Assembly (NCBI GenBank): GCA_031551765.1
Contig: JAVBNC010000056.1
Location: 17,424-81,423 of the forward strand
Direction of reading: 5' to 3'
From: JAVBNC01 sp031551765
GTDB taxonomy: Bacteria; Desulfobacterota; Desulfovibrionia; Desulfovibrionales; Desulfovibrionaceae
DNA: 64,000 bases
Part shown: one piece after another, positions 16,300-24,096 of the stretch
Layout: every line of letters begins with the position of its first letter
How positions within the stretch are numbered: the first letter of the stretch is position 1
Program-made: the position numbers and the translations under genes
Notes under the pieces: generated by a model
Told to the model about the DNA's origin: nothing
The model's input: only the letters and a program-made list of their open reading frames with translations
Database searches by the model: none

Positions 16300-16920
16300 T
16301 TACTTCAACCGCGCGACGGCGGGCTCAACAGCGCCCTCCAGGAGGACGAGCTGGGGGTGAAGGAGAATGTCGTACACGTTCAGCTGCGCCACGCTCAGCA
16401 CCGTAATGCCGGGAATGTTGCGCGCGGAACGGGTGAGGACGGCATCCTCGGCGGGAACCACGACAAGGGTTTTGCCCAGGCCAAGGGTTTTGGCCACGGC
16501 CGCGAAGTGTTTGGTCTTCGCTTCCGGTAGCTCAATGCCCTTCAACACCATGAGTTTTTCGTCAAAAAGGCGGGCGGAGAGGGCCATTTTCAGGGCCAGG
16601 GAGCGCACCTTCTTGTTCACCTTGAACGAATAGTCACGGGGCTGCGGACCAAAGGTCACCGCGCCGCCGCGCCAGACAGGGGAAATGTTGGAACCCGCGC
16701 GAGCCCGTCCGGTGCCTTTCTGCCGCCAGGGCTTGGCGCCCCCGCCTTGCATCAGCTTCCGGGTGAGGGTGGCATGGGTGCCGGCGCGCTTAGCCGCGCG
16801 CTGAGCCCGAACCACCAGGTTGAGGATCTCGGGCCGGACCGCGACTTCGAACACTTCCGGGGCGAGCGTGATTTCCCCCGCCTCAGCCTTGTTCTGATCG
16901 TATATTTTTACCACAGCCAT
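16300..16920 (-). CDS. rplD: 50S ribosomal protein L4
   Basis: Early assembly protein whose extended loop reaches the tunnel, 206 residues. The loop is HATLTRKLMQGGGAKPWRQKGTGRARAGSNISPVWRGGAVTFGPQPRDYSFKVNKKVR. In enteric bacteria L4 represses the S10 operon by promoting attenuation in its leader. A terminator-like hairpin is present in the leader here (17988-18010), but L4 control is not shown. Confidence 0.98.
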   Translation of the reverse strand: MAVVKIYDQNKAEAGEITLAPEVFEVAVRPEILNLVVRAQRAAKRAGTHATLTRKLMQGGGAKPWRQKGTGRARAGSNISPVWRGGAVTFGPQPRDYSFKVNKKVRSLALKMALSARLFDEKLMVLKGIELPEAKTKHFAAVAKTLGLGKTLVVVPAEDAVLTRSARNIPGITVLSVAQLNVYDILLHPQLVLLEGAVEPAVARLK

Positions 16921-16937
16921 GTGCCTTTCCTCTCGCG

Positions 16938-17567
16938 TTACAGCTTGCGCACCATGACCAGGCCATTCTTGGGGCCGGGAACGGCGCCCTTGACCAGGAT
17001 CACGTTATCTTCGGGCCGGATTTCCACAATTTTGACGCTCTGCACGGTCACGCGCTCCGCGCCCATACGCCCGGCCATTTTTTTGTTCTTCCAAATCTTG
17101 CCGGGCTCGGTGTTGTTACCGATGGAACCCGCCCCGCGAGGGGTCTTTTCGTCACCGTGAGAGCCCTTGCCGCCGCTGAAGTTCCAGCGCTTCATGACGC
17201 CCGCGGTGCCCTTGCCTATGCTCTTGCCCGTCACCTTGACCACGTCGCCGGCGCTGAACAGCTCAACCGTAAGGTCGTCGCCCACGTTTTGCTCGGCGGG
17301 GCCGGCAAGACGGATTTCGCGTAGGGTGCGGAACAGGCCTTTGCCGGCCTTTTCGCAGTGCCCCTTCTCAGCTTTGGTCAGGTGTTTTTCCTTGGCCGCG
17401 CCGAACGCGATCTGGATGGCGTTGTAGCCGTCTTTTTCCGCGTTTTTCACCTGCAGCACGGGGCAAGGGCCGGCCTGGATAACGGTCACCGCAATGGACG
17501 AGCCGTCAGCGCCGAAGATGCGGGTCATGCCGAGCTTACGACCCAAAATTCCCATTTTCTCAGCCAT
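16938..17567 (-). CDS. rplC: 50S ribosomal protein L3
   Basis: Large-subunit protein whose tip reaches the peptidyl-transferase centre, 209 residues. It has GILGRKLGMTRIFG, VTGKSIGKGTAGVMKRWNFSGGKGSHGDEKTPRGAGSIGN and RMGAERVTVQSVKIV. It follows rpsJ by 11 bp. Confidence 0.98.
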   Translation of the reverse strand: MAEKMGILGRKLGMTRIFGADGSSIAVTVIQAGPCPVLQVKNAEKDGYNAIQIAFGAAKEKHLTKAEKGHCEKAGKGLFRTLREIRLAGPAEQNVGDDLTVELFSAGDVVKVTGKSIGKGTAGVMKRWNFSGGKGSHGDEKTPRGAGSIGNNTEPGKIWKNKKMAGRMGAERVTVQSVKIVEIRPEDNVILVKGAVPGPKNGLVMVRKL

Positions 17568-17578
17568 GACGTCTCTCC

Positions 17579-17896
17579 CTACAGTTTAATTTCCACGTCG
17601 ACGCCGGCAGGCAGGGAGAGCTTGCCAAGCGCGTCCACGGTTTGCTGGGTGGGCTCGAGAATATCCATAAGACGCTTGTGGATGCGCATCTCGAACTGCT
17701 CACGGGACTTCTTGTCAACGTGCACGCTGCGGTTGACCGTGTACTTGTGGATGTTGGTGGGCAGGGGAATGGGACCAGCCACCCCCGCGCCGGTGTTGCG
17801 CGCCGTATCCACAATTTCCGCCACGGCCTTGTCCAGGATGCGGTAATCGTAGGCCTTAAGCTTGATCCTGATACGATCACTGCTAACTGTCGTCAT
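17579..17896 (-). CDS. rpsJ: 30S ribosomal protein S10
   Basis: First gene of the superoperon, 105 residues; S10 also acts as NusE in antitermination. Text includes RIRIKLKAYDYRILDKAVAEIVDTA, GPIPLPTNIHKYTVNRSVHVDKKSREQFEMRIHKRLMDI and the end LPAGVDVEIKL. The ATG is at 17894-17896, with GGAGT about 10 nt upstream on the minus strand. The leader in front of it is long and structured. Confidence 0.98.
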   Translation of the reverse strand: MTTVSSDRIRIKLKAYDYRILDKAVAEIVDTARNTGAGVAGPIPLPTNIHKYTVNRSVHVDKKSREQFEMRIHKRLMDILEPTQQTVDALGKLSLPAGVDVEIKL

Positions 17897-17987
17897 TGTT
17901 GTACTCCATTCTCAGGAAAACATTCCGGCCCGCCCGTTGCCCGGCGTCCGGCGCCTCGTTCGCCCGGCCTTGGCCGGGTTGACGACG

Positions 17988-18010
17988 AAAAAAACCGCCT
18001 CATGCGGCGG
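17988..18010 (-). terminator. Intrinsic terminator or attenuator in the S10 operon leader
   Basis: On the minus strand the stem CCGCC/GGCGG (18006-18010 with 17995-17999) is followed at once by seven T residues (17994-17988). It lies about 90 bp before rpsJ and about 120 bp after a -10-like site at 18128-18133. A second, perfect palindrome CCCGGCCTTGGCCGGG (17963-17978) lies between it and rpsJ. The arrangement fits transcription attenuation of the ribosomal operon, or the end of a short independent transcript. Confidence 0.6.
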
Positions 18011-18127
18011 CAATCATTCTGTGGTGTGTTTTGGGGGAGACAAAGAGTTCGGCCTTGCCGGCGCTCCAAGCTTCCGCATCCGCACACGCGATGACTGCCC
18101 AACTCTGTCGCCAGCCTGGCCCCAACC

Positions 18128-18133
18128 ATTATA
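18128..18133 (-). promoter_or_regulatory. Candidate -10 box for the S10 superoperon
   Basis: The minus strand reads TATAAT here, inside TATGCTATATAATGG, in an otherwise GC-rich spacer about 230 bp upstream of rpsJ. No good TTGACA-like -35 hexamer is present at 16-18 bp (the nearest, CTGACC, is at 13 bp), so the promoter assignment is tentative. Confidence 0.35.
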
Positions 18134-18452
18134 TAGCATAGTGGCTGGTCAGGTGGTCGCAGGGTTACCATACGGACGGAGACTGGGGAACAGCCTTCAC
18201 GTCCATCATGCACTCTGCCTTACAGCCCTTGGCGCGGGCTGGAACGGCGGGACCTTTTTCAAGGCATTCGGTAACGCCTGCAAATGTCAACCCCGGTTGG
18301 CGTAGTACAACCAGGCGCAATCAGAGCGGGCTCAACCCGCTCTACCCTGCCGTTACAGGGTGGTAACACTCTCGCGTAAGGGAGATTCCCAAGCGCGAAA
18401 GGGGTTCATACACCGGCTCGAAAAAGCGGTCAAGCGCTTTCTCTGATTCCTT

Positions 18453-18486
18453 AAAAAAAGACCACATTTTTCCGCGCGTAAAAATG
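18453..18486 (-). terminator. Probable terminator after the comB-like gene
   Basis: On the minus strand, CATTTTT (18486-18480) pairs with AAAAATG (18471-18465) around a GC-rich loop. Five bases later a run of seven T follows (18459-18453). It lies 20 bp beyond the stop codon. The stem is A/T-rich and the T-run slightly offset, so strength is uncertain. Confidence 0.45.
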
Positions 18487-18506
18487 CCTTCAAAATACCC
18501 ACGCGG

Positions 18507-19196
18507 TCAGCGGACCTTTCCGTCCCAGGCCCTGGCTTCCGGGTACGGGCCGGAAAGGTCGACCACGGGAACCAGGGTGCAGGTATCGAGCGACGTGCAG
18601 AACTCCAGGTCGTCGTGCAGGCCGCGCTTGCGCAGCGAGTCCGCGCTCTCGCTGGCGAGCATGGCGGCGCGCAGGTCCGCGAAATCCACGGGTTCCCCGC
18701 GCAGGGATTTGTAGAGGTATTCTGCACCGGCCGTGTCTTCCACGACGGGAAGAATGGTTTCCCGGCCCAAGGGCAGCAGGTTGACGGTCTCGGGCTTCAG
18801 GGAGCGCAAAATGCTCAGCAGCGCGGCGGCGCCGGGAAAGCAGCCGTAAAACACGGGGCCGTCCGCTTCGCGCAGGAAAGGCAGCGGCTGCGTGCCAGCC
18901 GAAGTGGTCAGAATGGCCGTGCGGCCGCGCAGGTCCATGCCGCTGGCTTTGCTGGGGGAATTGTCCCCGTCCATGCCCGGCAGCATCAGGCCCTTGCGCT
19001 CGCCGAACAGCAGCCAGTCCGGGTTCTTTTCGCGCAGGGCAAAGGCTTCCTCCAGGCTGGCCAGTAGAAACAGGCGTTCCGCCCCGGCCATGAGCAGCGC
19101 GGTAATGGTGTTGCTGGCCCGGAAAATATCCAGAACAACCACGGCCCCCCTCGCGGTGTGGGCTTCCTTGATGCTGGGAATGATGCGCACGTCCAT
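18507..19196 (-). CDS. ComB-family 2-phosphosulfolactate phosphatase-like protein
   Basis: The 229-residue protein matches the ComB family: VVVLDIFRASNTITALLMAGA near the N-terminus, LFGERKGLMLPGMDGDNSP in the middle, and ILTTSAGTQPL. In methanogens ComB releases phosphate from 2-phosphosulfolactate to give sulfolactate for coenzyme M. Bacterial homologues are often uncharacterised Mg-dependent phosphatases. No other coenzyme M or sulfolactate gene is nearby, so the substrate is not established. The gene stands alone, divergent from rpsL, with AGGCAGGA as ribosome-binding site before ATG at 19194-19196. Confidence 0.75.
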   Translation of the reverse strand: MDVRIIPSIKEAHTARGAVVVLDIFRASNTITALLMAGAERLFLLASLEEAFALREKNPDWLLFGERKGLMLPGMDGDNSPSKASGMDLRGRTAILTTSAGTQPLPFLREADGPVFYGCFPGAAALLSILRSLKPETVNLLPLGRETILPVVEDTAGAEYLYKSLRGEPVDFADLRAAMLASESADSLRKRGLHDDLEFCTSLDTCTLVPVVDLSGPYPEARAWDGKVR

Positions 19197-19414
19197 ATGA
19201 TCCTGCCTCTATTATAATGATACGCTACTGGTTGCCGAGGCCGCCCCTAAAAACAAGGCCGACGCCCTTCGGCCGCCTGGGGCCTCCCCCCGCCGGGTCC
19301 CGGAAGAGTTGCCGTGATCAGCGCGTTGTGCCTCCGGAAAAATTTCTTGTCAACGGAGGAGCCGGGCGCTCGTAAAAAAGCCGCGCCGCCCGGACATGTT
19401 TTTTCGCGCTTTCC

Positions 19415-19443
19415 TTGACATGTTTCGCTCCCTGGCATATGAA
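19415..19443 (+). promoter_or_regulatory. Strong sigma-70 promoter for rpsL-rpsG-fusA
   Basis: TTGACA (19415-19420), a 17-nt spacer and TATGAA (19438-19443) stand 45 bp before the rpsL start. GGAGGAG directly precedes the ATG at 19488. The remaining divergent spacer (19197-19414) is GC-rich, with no other clear site. Confidence 0.75.
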
Positions 19444-19487
19444 TCGCTGCTTCAAGATACACAACATGTTTTTTTCGGAGGAGCAGC

Positions 19488-19859
19488 ATGCCCACCATTA
19501 ACCAGTTGATCAGGAAAGAGCGCAAAGCGGTGCTGAAACGCCGTAAAACCCCCGCGCTTCAGGCCTGCCCGCAGCGGCGTGGCGTGTGTACCCGCGTGTA
19601 CACCACCACCCCGAAAAAGCCCAACTCCGCCCTGCGCAAGGTCGCCCGCGTGCGCCTGACCAACGGCATGGAAGTCACCGCGTACATTCCCGGTGAAGGG
19701 CATAACCTGCAAGAGCACTCCGTGGTCATGATCCGGGGCGGCCGGGTTAAAGACTTGCCCGGCGTGCGCTACCACATTATCCGGGGCACCCTGGACACCT
19801 CCGGCGTTCAGGATCGCCGTCAGGGCCGCTCCAAGTACGGCGCCAAACGGCCGAAATAA
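19488..19859 (+). CDS. rpsL: 30S ribosomal protein S12
   Basis: Decoding-centre protein, 123 residues. MPTINQLIRKERKAVLKRRKTPALQACPQRRGVCTRVYTTTPKKPNSALRKVARVRLTNG is the standard sequence. The residue after KKPN is the usual wild-type residue, so no streptomycin-resistance change is seen at the classical Lys43 site (TTTPKKPNS). The ending is YGAKRPK. First gene of the str operon. Confidence 0.98.
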   Translation: MPTINQLIRKERKAVLKRRKTPALQACPQRRGVCTRVYTTTPKKPNSALRKVARVRLTNGMEVTAYIPGEGHNLQEHSVVMIRGGRVKDLPGVRYHIIRGTLDTSGVQDRRQGRSKYGAKRPK

Positions 19860-19875
19860 GTAAGGGAGCTTCATC

Positions 19876-20346
19876 ATGCCTCGTAAAGGACCCATCCCCA
19901 GAAGGGAGATCCTGCCGGATCCCGTGTACAACAGCCGTCTGGCCGCCCGCTTCATCAACCGTCTCATGTACGACGGCAAGAAAGGCGTGGCCGAGAAAAT
20001 TTTTTACGCCGCTCTCGAGCAACTGGGCGAAAAGGCCGGGGAAGATCCCATCCGTGCCTTTGAGAAGGCCCTGGACAACGTCAAGCCCCACCTGGAAGTG
20101 AAGGCCCGCCGCGTGGGCGGCGCCACCTACCAGGTGCCCATGGACGTGCGTCCGGACCGCCAGATTTCCCTTTCCGTGCGCTGGCTCATCAACTATGCCC
20201 GGGCGCGCGGGGAAAAAGGCATGACCGGCAAGCTCGCGGCCGAATTTCTGGACGCCTACAACAACCGCGGCGGCGCGGTGAAAAAGCGCGAAGACACCCA
20301 CCGCATGGCCGAGGCCAACAAGGCTTTTGCCCACTATCGCTGGTAA
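19876..20346 (+). CDS. rpsG: 30S ribosomal protein S7
   Basis: Head assembly protein and 16S binder, 156 residues. It has MPRKGPIPRREILPDPVYNS and PMDVRPDRQISLSVRWLINYARARGEKGMTGKLAAEFLDAYNNRGGAVKKREDTHRMAEANKAFAHYRW. It lies 16 bp after rpsL. A structured 141-bp spacer separates it from fusA. Confidence 0.98.
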   Translation: MPRKGPIPRREILPDPVYNSRLAARFINRLMYDGKKGVAEKIFYAALEQLGEKAGEDPIRAFEKALDNVKPHLEVKARRVGGATYQVPMDVRPDRQISLSVRWLINYARARGEKGMTGKLAAEFLDAYNNRGGAVKKREDTHRMAEANKAFAHYRW

Positions 20347-20400
20347 GCGCCCGCGCGGGTCCGTGTTACACGGGCCCGCCGCGCTGTGCGCTCTTTGCTA

Positions 20401-20441
20401 CGGAGGCGCGGGCGAAGGCGTTTCGCCTTTTTGCGCCTCCG
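20401..20441 (+). terminator. Nested hairpin or attenuator between rpsG and fusA
   Basis: Outer stem CGGAGGCGC (20401-20409) with GCGCCTCCG (20433-20441). Inside it a smaller stem GGCGAA/TTCGCC (20411-20427) is followed by TTTTT (20428-20432). The inner stem with its T-run looks like a partial terminator, and the outer stem would enclose the T-run. It may tune fusA expression relative to the ribosomal genes. Confidence 0.5.
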
Positions 20442-20487
20442 TCGGCGTCTTTCCCATCAAAAATTTGCTTAGACTTTGGAGTATATC

Positions 20488-22563
20488 GTGGCCAGGCAGA
20501 CCCCGTTAAACATGCAGCGTAACTTCGGCATCATGGCCCACATCGATGCCGGCAAGACCACCACCACCGAGCGGATTCTCTTTTACACCGGCGTTTCGCA
20601 CAAGCTGGGCGAAACCCACGACGGCGAAGCCACCATGGACTGGATGGAGCAGGAGCAGGAACGCGGCATCACCATCACGTCCGCCGCCACCACCTGTTTC
20701 TGGAAAAACCACCAGCTGAACATCATCGACACCCCCGGCCACGTCGACTTTACCATGGAAGTGGAACGGTCCCTGCGGGTTCTGGACGGCGCGGTGGCCG
20801 TGTTCGACGCGGTGGCCGGGGTGGAGCCCCAGTCCGAAACCGTGTGGCGCCAGGCGGACCGCTACGGCGTGCCCCGCATCTGCTTCGTGAACAAGATGGA
20901 CCGCACCGGCGCGGACTTTGACCGCTGCGTGGGCATGATCCGTGACCGTCTGAAGGCCAAGCCCATTCTGCTGCAGATTCCCATCGGCAGCGAAGACAAA
21001 TTTGAAGGCATCGTGGACCTGATCGAAGGCCAGGCCATTGTTTTCGACAAAGAGAGCAAGGGCGCGGAACTGACCATCACCGACGTGCCGGAAAACCTGA
21101 AAGCCCGCTTCGACGCCGCGCGCATCGAACTGCTGGACGCCGTGGCCGAAGAGGACGAGGCGCTGCTGGAAAAATACCTGGGCGGCGAAGAGCTGACCAA
21201 GGAAGAGATCATTTCCTGCGTGCGTAAGGCCACCATTGCCCGCAACATCACCCCGGTGGTCTGTGGTTCCGCCTTCCGCAACATGGGCGTGCAGCCCCTG
21301 CTGGACGCGGTGGTGCAGTTCCTGCCCTCCCCGCTGGACATCGAGCAGATGACCGGCACCGACCCGGACAACGAAGAGAAAACCATCGTCTGCCACAGCG
21401 ACGACAAGGAACCTCTGGCCGGGCTTATTTTCAAGCTTTTCTCCGACCCCTACATCGGCCACCTTTCCTTTTTCCGCATCTACTCCGGCACCATTGAGTC
21501 CGGCGCCACGGTGCTGAACGCCAACACCGGCAAAAAGGAACGCGTGGGCCGCCTTTTGCGCATGCACGCCAACAAGCGCGAAGACGTGAAGTGGGCGGGC
21601 GCGGGCGATATCGTGGCCGTGGTGGGCCTGAAGAACGCCTCCACCGGCGACACCCTGTGCAGTATGGACCGCCCGGTGTGCCTGGAATCCCTGGACGTGC
21701 CCGAGCCGGTCATTGAAGTGGCCATCGAGCCCAAAACCAAGGCCGACCGCGACGCGCTTTCCGCCGCTCTGGCCAAGCTGGCCAAGGAAGACCCCTCTTT
21801 CCGCGTCAAAGGCGACGAGGAAACCGGCCAGACCCTTATCGCGGGCATGGGCGAGCTGCACCTGGAAATCATCGTCGACCGCCTGACCAGGGAATTCAAC
21901 GTCAACGCCAACGTGGGCAAGCCCCAGGTGGCGTACCGCGAAACCATCACCAAGTCCGCCAAGTCCGACATGAAGCACGCCAAGCAGTCGGGCGGCCGCG
22001 GCCAGTACGGCCACTGCGTGATCGAGGTCGAGCCGAACCCGGAAAAGGGCTACGAGTTCGTCAACTCCATCACCGGCGGCGTCATTCCCAAGGAATACAT
22101 CCCGGCTATCGACAAAGGCATTCAGGCCGCCCTCAAAAGCGGCGTGGTGGCCGGTTTCCCGGTGGTGGACGTCAAGGTCAACCTGGTCTTCGGTTCCTAC
22201 CACGACGTGGACTCTTCCGAGCAGGCCTTCTTCGTGGCCGGTTCCATGGCCATCAAGGACGGCATGCAGAAAGCCTCCCCCATCCTGCTGGAACCCATTA
22301 TGGATGTGGAAGTGGTCACCCCGGACGACTACGTGGGCGAAGTCATGGGCGACCTGAACAGCCGCCGCGGCCGCGTGCAGAGCATGGAAGCCCGCGTGGG
22401 TTCCCAGGCCGTGCGCGCCCAGGTGCCGCTGTCTGAAATGTTCGGCTACGCCACGGACCTGCGTTCCAAAACCCAGGGCCGCGCCAACTTCACCATGCAG
22501 TTCCACCACTACGAGCGGGTGCCGCAACAGCTGGCGGACGAGCTGGTCAAGAAAAAGTCCTGA
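20488..22563 (+). CDS. fusA: Elongation factor G
   Basis: Translocation GTPase. I choose GTG at 20488-20490 (VARQTPLNMQRNFGIMAHIDAGKTTTTERIL), with TTGGAG 7 nt upstream, giving 691 residues; a TTG four codons earlier is less likely. The G motifs are visible: AHIDAGKTT (P-loop), RGITITSAAT (switch I), DTPGHVDF and NKMDRTGAD. Domain IV and V text is regular, for example GGVIPKEYIPAIDKGIQ and RGRVQSMEAR. A strong terminator follows immediately, so tuf is not co-transcribed downstream. Confidence 0.98.
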   Translation: MARQTPLNMQRNFGIMAHIDAGKTTTTERILFYTGVSHKLGETHDGEATMDWMEQEQERGITITSAATTCFWKNHQLNIIDTPGHVDFTMEVERSLRVLDGAVAVFDAVAGVEPQSETVWRQADRYGVPRICFVNKMDRTGADFDRCVGMIRDRLKAKPILLQIPIGSEDKFEGIVDLIEGQAIVFDKESKGAELTITDVPENLKARFDAARIELLDAVAEEDEALLEKYLGGEELTKEEIISCVRKATIARNITPVVCGSAFRNMGVQPLLDAVVQFLPSPLDIEQMTGTDPDNEEKTIVCHSDDKEPLAGLIFKLFSDPYIGHLSFFRIYSGTIESGATVLNANTGKKERVGRLLRMHANKREDVKWAGAGDIVAVVGLKNASTGDTLCSMDRPVCLESLDVPEPVIEVAIEPKTKADRDALSAALAKLAKEDPSFRVKGDEETGQTLIAGMGELHLEIIVDRLTREFNVNANVGKPQVAYRETITKSAKSDMKHAKQSGGRGQYGHCVIEVEPNPEKGYEFVNSITGGVIPKEYIPAIDKGIQAALKSGVVAGFPVVDVKVNLVFGSYHDVDSSEQAFFVAGSMAIKDGMQKASPILLEPIMDVEVVTPDDYVGEVMGDLNSRRGRVQSMEARVGSQAVRAQVPLSEMFGYATDLRSKTQGRANFTMQFHHYERVPQQLADELVKKKS

Positions 22564-22585
22564 TAGTTTATTTGACAACCACTTG

Positions 22586-22613
22586 AAAAAAGGCTGCTCC
22601 GGCAGCCTTTTTT
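22586..22613 (+). terminator. Intrinsic terminator after fusA
   Basis: Perfect 12-bp stem AAAAAAGGCTGC/GCAGCCTTTTTT with a TCCG loop, 22 bp after the fusA stop. The T-run is part of the stem and continues into TTTTTTGTTTG. Confidence 0.92.
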
Positions 22614-22702
22614 GTTTGTCGACATTCCTCTTTTATTGCGCGGGAAAACCCGCTATATCCTTGGGCAGTTGTTTTTTTCACCACCATCCAGAGGAGTGTG
22701 CC

Positions 22703-23908
22703 ATGCAAACCGAAAAAGCCGACAAGCAAATTCTCGCCTGGTGTGAAGAGGGCAAACCCGCCCTGATCAAGAACCTCGAAATGCTGACCAACATGGATTC
22801 CGGCAGCGACGACTACCCCGAGCTGAACGCCAAGGCCGCCGTCATCAAAGAAATGCTGGAAAAAGCCGGGGGCAAGGTCGAAATGCTGGAAGCCGCCGCC
22901 CCCCGCCAGGGCACCCACAACCTGGTGGCCACCTGGAAAGGCACGGGTAAGGCCAAAATCATGTACATGGCCCACTATGACACAGTGTGGGCCAAAGGCG
23001 AAGCGGCCAAGCGCCCCTTCACCATCAAGGACAACAAGGCTTACGGCCCCGGCGTCAACGACCGTCAGAACGCCATCGCCACCTTCCCCATCTTTCTGGA
23101 TATCCTGCTCAACAAAATGAAGTGTACGGATTTCAACACCATCACCATCATGTGTAACGCGGACGAGGAAAAAGGCTCCTTCGGCTCCCGCGACCTGATC
23201 ATGGAGCTCTCCGCCCAGCACGACGTGGTCTATTCCGCCGACGGCAGCTGCCCGGACGGTGACGAAGTCCACACCTATTCCCGCGGCACGGCCTATTACG
23301 ACATCCGTATCAAGGGCGTGGAATCCCATTCCGGTTCCGCCCCGGAAAAAGGCCGCAACGCGGGCTACGAGCTCTGCCACCAGATCATGAAAATGCGCAA
23401 CCTGGGCGACAAGGCCAAGGGCACCGACGCCAACTGGACCATGGGCAGCTTCGGCACCAAGAGCAACATCATCCCCGGCATCGCCCACGGCCACCTCAAC
23501 GTGCGCATCTCCACCAAGGACGAATGGGACCGCATCGAGAACGACATCCGCAAGCACATCGCGGACAAGCTGTTCCCGGAATCCGAAATCAGCTTCGAAA
23601 TCCGGCGCGGCCGTCCGCCTTTTGAGAAAAACGCGGCCACCGACGCCCTGGCGGAAAAGCTCATCGCCCTCTACAAGAACGAGTTGGGCCTGCCGCTACG
23701 CGCCGTGGCTTCCGGCGGCGGCAACGACACCAGCTACTCTTTCCAGACCGCGCCCGTGGCCATCGACGGCTTCAGCATGGGCGGCAGCAAGGCCCATAGC
23801 CTGGACGAGCACTACAACCTGGACCACATCGTGCCCCGCCTATACCTCTGGCTGCGCACGGCCCAGGAAACCATGCGCGGCAATATGGTGCCGCTGATTA
23901 AGGGATAA
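22703..23908 (+). CDS. M20-family metallopeptidase (carboxypeptidase G2-like)
   Basis: Zinc-dependent exopeptidase, 401 residues from ATG 22703 (MQTEKADKQILAWCEEGKP), with GAGGAG upstream. Metal ligands are visible: H and D in MAHYDTVW, D in GPGVNDRQN, the catalytic EE in CNADEEKGSFGS, and a late H in GGSKAHSLDEHYN. The dimerisation domain has GVESHSGSAPEKGRNAGYE. In the family the DMKGG-type motif is usual after GPG; here it is NDRQN, keeping the Asp. No signal peptide is seen, so it is probably cytoplasmic. It is monocistronic, between two terminator-like hairpins. Substrates could be folyl- or peptidyl-glutamates, but this is inference. Confidence 0.85.
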   Translation: MQTEKADKQILAWCEEGKPALIKNLEMLTNMDSGSDDYPELNAKAAVIKEMLEKAGGKVEMLEAAAPRQGTHNLVATWKGTGKAKIMYMAHYDTVWAKGEAAKRPFTIKDNKAYGPGVNDRQNAIATFPIFLDILLNKMKCTDFNTITIMCNADEEKGSFGSRDLIMELSAQHDVVYSADGSCPDGDEVHTYSRGTAYYDIRIKGVESHSGSAPEKGRNAGYELCHQIMKMRNLGDKAKGTDANWTMGSFGTKSNIIPGIAHGHLNVRISTKDEWDRIENDIRKHIADKLFPESEISFEIRRGRPPFEKNAATDALAEKLIALYKNELGLPLRAVASGGGNDTSYSFQTAPVAIDGFSMGGSKAHSLDEHYNLDHIVPRLYLWLRTAQETMRGNMVPLIKG

Positions 23909-23921
23909 ACTGACATGACGC

Positions 23922-23972
23922 CCGGAGGAGGGAGGGAACTTTTTTGTAAAAAAGGTTCCCTCCCTCCTCCGG
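23922..23972. terminator. Long imperfect hairpin between peptidase and regulator genes
   Basis: About 25-bp stem: CCGGAGGAGGGAGGGAAC plus a T-run pairs with an A-run plus GGTTCCCTCCCTCCTCCGG, with one bulged base and a GT loop. It lies between convergent genes and could terminate both. A second inverted repeat GTGTAAGGG/CCCTTACAC (24010-24049) follows. The design resembles the hairpins at 34215-34268 and 63812-63864. Confidence 0.65.
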
Positions 23973-24096
23973 ACCTCTTCCCTCCTTTCAAAAAACTTTA
24001 TCTGTATTTGTGTAAGGGACGGTATTCTGTTTGGCGCCGCCCCTTACACCGTAATGGCGTTTGCGGCGGTAAAACATGTTCGTTACACGCGCGGCG

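Larger units (their letters stand above)
17897..18506. other. 610-bp spacer between rpsJ and comB-like gene
   Basis: No convincing gene is present on either strand. It holds the S10 leader features described separately. Further from rpsJ there is a run of small hairpins: AGAGCGGG/CCCGCTCT (18323-18343), CCCTG/CAGGG (18345-18360) and AAAGCG/CGCTTT (18423-18440). I tested the 18010-18130 stretch by eye for SRP RNA, 6S RNA and tRNA hallmarks and found none that fit, so an unknown leader or small RNA remains possible. Confidence 0.5.

Noticed and set aside
17995..18140. SRP RNA, 6S RNA or a tRNA between the S10 leader promoter and terminator
   Set aside because: No GGAA tetraloop with the SRP asymmetric loop, no 6S-like long bulged hairpin and no TTCGA arm with a 7-bp acceptor stem could be found.
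20506..22578. Long 690-codon frame on the minus strand opposite fusA
   Set aside because: Shadow of a high-GC gene: His/Gly/Val-rich composition with no family motif, while fusA on the other strand is unmistakable.
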